64,000 nt of DNA from Streptomyces sp. NBC_00178 (lineage in GTDB: Bacteria; Actinomycetota; Actinomycetes; Streptomycetales; Streptomycetaceae), in contig NZ_CP108143.1 in assembly GCF_036206005.1 (NCBI RefSeq), positions 2,480,001-2,544,000 of the forward strand, in the 5' to 3' direction. The notes under the pieces were generated by a model that had not been told where the DNA came from, ran no database searches, and saw only the letters and a program-made list of their open reading frames with translations. Made by a program: the position numbers and the translations under genes. Every line of letters begins with the position of its first letter. Position 1 is the stretch's first letter. This document shows, one piece after another, positions 63,234 through 64,000 of the stretch.

Positions 63234-64000
63234 GTGCGGATCGGACGCATGAGGCACGCGACGGCCGTCGCCGTCGCGGTGATCGGCGGACTGCTGGCCC
63301 CTACGGCACCCGCGGCGGCGGTCACGGCCGCCCCCGCGGCGACGGCGGCCCCCCGCACCGCCGTGCCCCTTCCGGAGGTCTGGCCGCGTCCGCAGTCCAT
63401 CGAGGCCACGGGCCGCCCCGTGCCGCTGGGCACCGAGGTCACGCTCCTGGCCGGCGGCGAGGCCGACCCGTACGCCGTGGACGCGCTCCGGGACCTGCTC
63501 ACCGACGCCGGTGTGCGCACGGTGCACGAGGTTCTGCCGGGCCGCGGCCCGGTGATCCGGCTCGGCGGTCCGGACGCGGGCCGCGCGCTGAGGGACCTGC
63601 GCGTCCCCGAGCGGACCGATCTGCCGTCCGGCGGCTACCGCCTCGCCACGGGGAGGACCGGGGGCCGCCCCACCGTCGTGATGGACGGGGTCGGCGAGGA
63701 CGGCCTGTTCCACGCCGTCCAGACCCTGCGCCGGCTCGTCACGGACGGCGCAGTCGCGGGAGCAGTGGTCCGCGACTGGCCCGGCACCGCCGTGCGCGGG
63801 ACGGCCGAGGGCTTCTACGGGCAGCCGTGGACCCAGGAGGAACGACTCTCCCAGCTCGCCTTCATGGGCCGTACGAAGCAGAACCGCTACCTCTACGCGG
63901 CCGGTGACGACCCCTACCGTCAGGCCCGCTGGCGCGAGCCGTACCCCGCGGACCGGCGTGCGGACTTCCGCGCCCTGGCCCGCAGGGCCCGGGCCGAGCA
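63234..64000 (+). CDS. GH84-type beta-N-acetylglucosaminidase, N-terminal part, cut by right edge
   Basis: The first 255 codons are visible. GTG 63234 has AAGGGG about 7 nt upstream. A signal peptide (TAVAVAVIGGLLAPTAPAAA) is followed by a GH84/GH20 N-terminal alpha-beta domain with LPEVWPRPQSIEATGRPVPL. The start of the GH84 barrel follows, with GTAEGFYGQPWTQEERLSQL and GRTKQNRYLYAAGDDPYRQA. These match secreted hyaluronidase/O-GlcNAcase-like enzymes that cleave N-acetylglucosamine. The catalytic Asp pair should lie beyond the window. Confidence 0.88.
   Translation, partial: MRIGRMRHATAVAVAVIGGLLAPTAPAAAVTAAPAATAAPRTAVPLPEVWPRPQSIEATGRPVPLGTEVTLLAGGEADPYAVDALRDLLTDAGVRTVHEVLPGRGPVIRLGGPDAGRALRDLRVPERTDLPSGGYRLATGRTGGRPTVVMDGVGEDGLFHAVQTLRRLVTDGAVAGAVVRDWPGTAVRGTAEGFYGQPWTQEERLSQLAFMGRTKQNRYLYAAGDDPYRQARWREPYPADRRADFRALARRARAE

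Overview
The window is a piece of a high-GC actinobacterial chromosome, almost certainly Streptomyces. Codons end in G or C nearly everywhere, GTG starts are common, and perfect GC-rich hairpins separate convergent genes. From memory, the gene order rne, radical-SAM pair, CYTH/CHAD, rodA, mrdA, mreD, mreC, mreB, ndk, folC, valS, clpX, clpP2, clpP1, tig matches the S. coelicolor region around SCO2599-SCO2650. No insertion sequence, integrase, phage gene, CRISPR array or rRNA is visible.

Layout. 1-24.5 kb is a core block read almost wholly on the minus strand. It starts with the N-terminal half of RNase E/G, cut by the left edge. Next come two tRNA-modification-like radical-SAM proteins, an unusual Trp-rich repeat membrane protein, a CYTH/CHAD polyphosphate-type protein, and the wall-elongation/sporulation cluster (rodA, mrdA, mreD, mreC, mreB). 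Then follow ndk, a DUF4233 membrane protein, folC, valS, one plus-strand PGPYGQQ-repeat membrane protein, clpX, clpP2, clpP1 and tig. A ClgR-type box lies upstream of clpP1. 24.6-25.0 kb carries tRNA-Pro(TGG) on the minus strand and tRNA-Gly(TCC) on the plus strand.

25-46 kb is mixed-strand metabolism and transport: a membrane acyltransferase, a small HD protein, a cation:proton antiporter, a SpoIIE-type phosphatase, an Eis-type acetyltransferase, a Nei-type DNA glycosylase and rpiB. Three paralogous amino-acid permeases follow with bioY between the first and second. After these come a hexapeptide acetyltransferase, an ArsR-type regulator divergent from an MFS pump with a palindrome between them, a GNAT acetyltransferase, sodF behind a Nur-like box, and a PLP lyase coupled to a GPH-type transporter. 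A DsbA-like oxidoreductase ends this stretch.

46-64 kb holds two paralogous aminopeptidase N genes about 6 kb apart. Between them sit an AbiEi/nuclease-like protein, a large secreted subtilase and asd. An allantoicase with a LysR regulator follows, then a small membrane protein, malQ preceded by a short gene of 12-residue repeats, and a GH84-type glycosidase cut by the right edge.

Most of the window is ordinary core genome. The least-explained items are the 12-residue-repeat small protein immediately upstream of malQ and the Trp-rich repeat membrane protein near 3 kb. Several regulatory palindromes and two genes whose Shine-Dalgarno sequences point at non-standard start codons also deserve a look.
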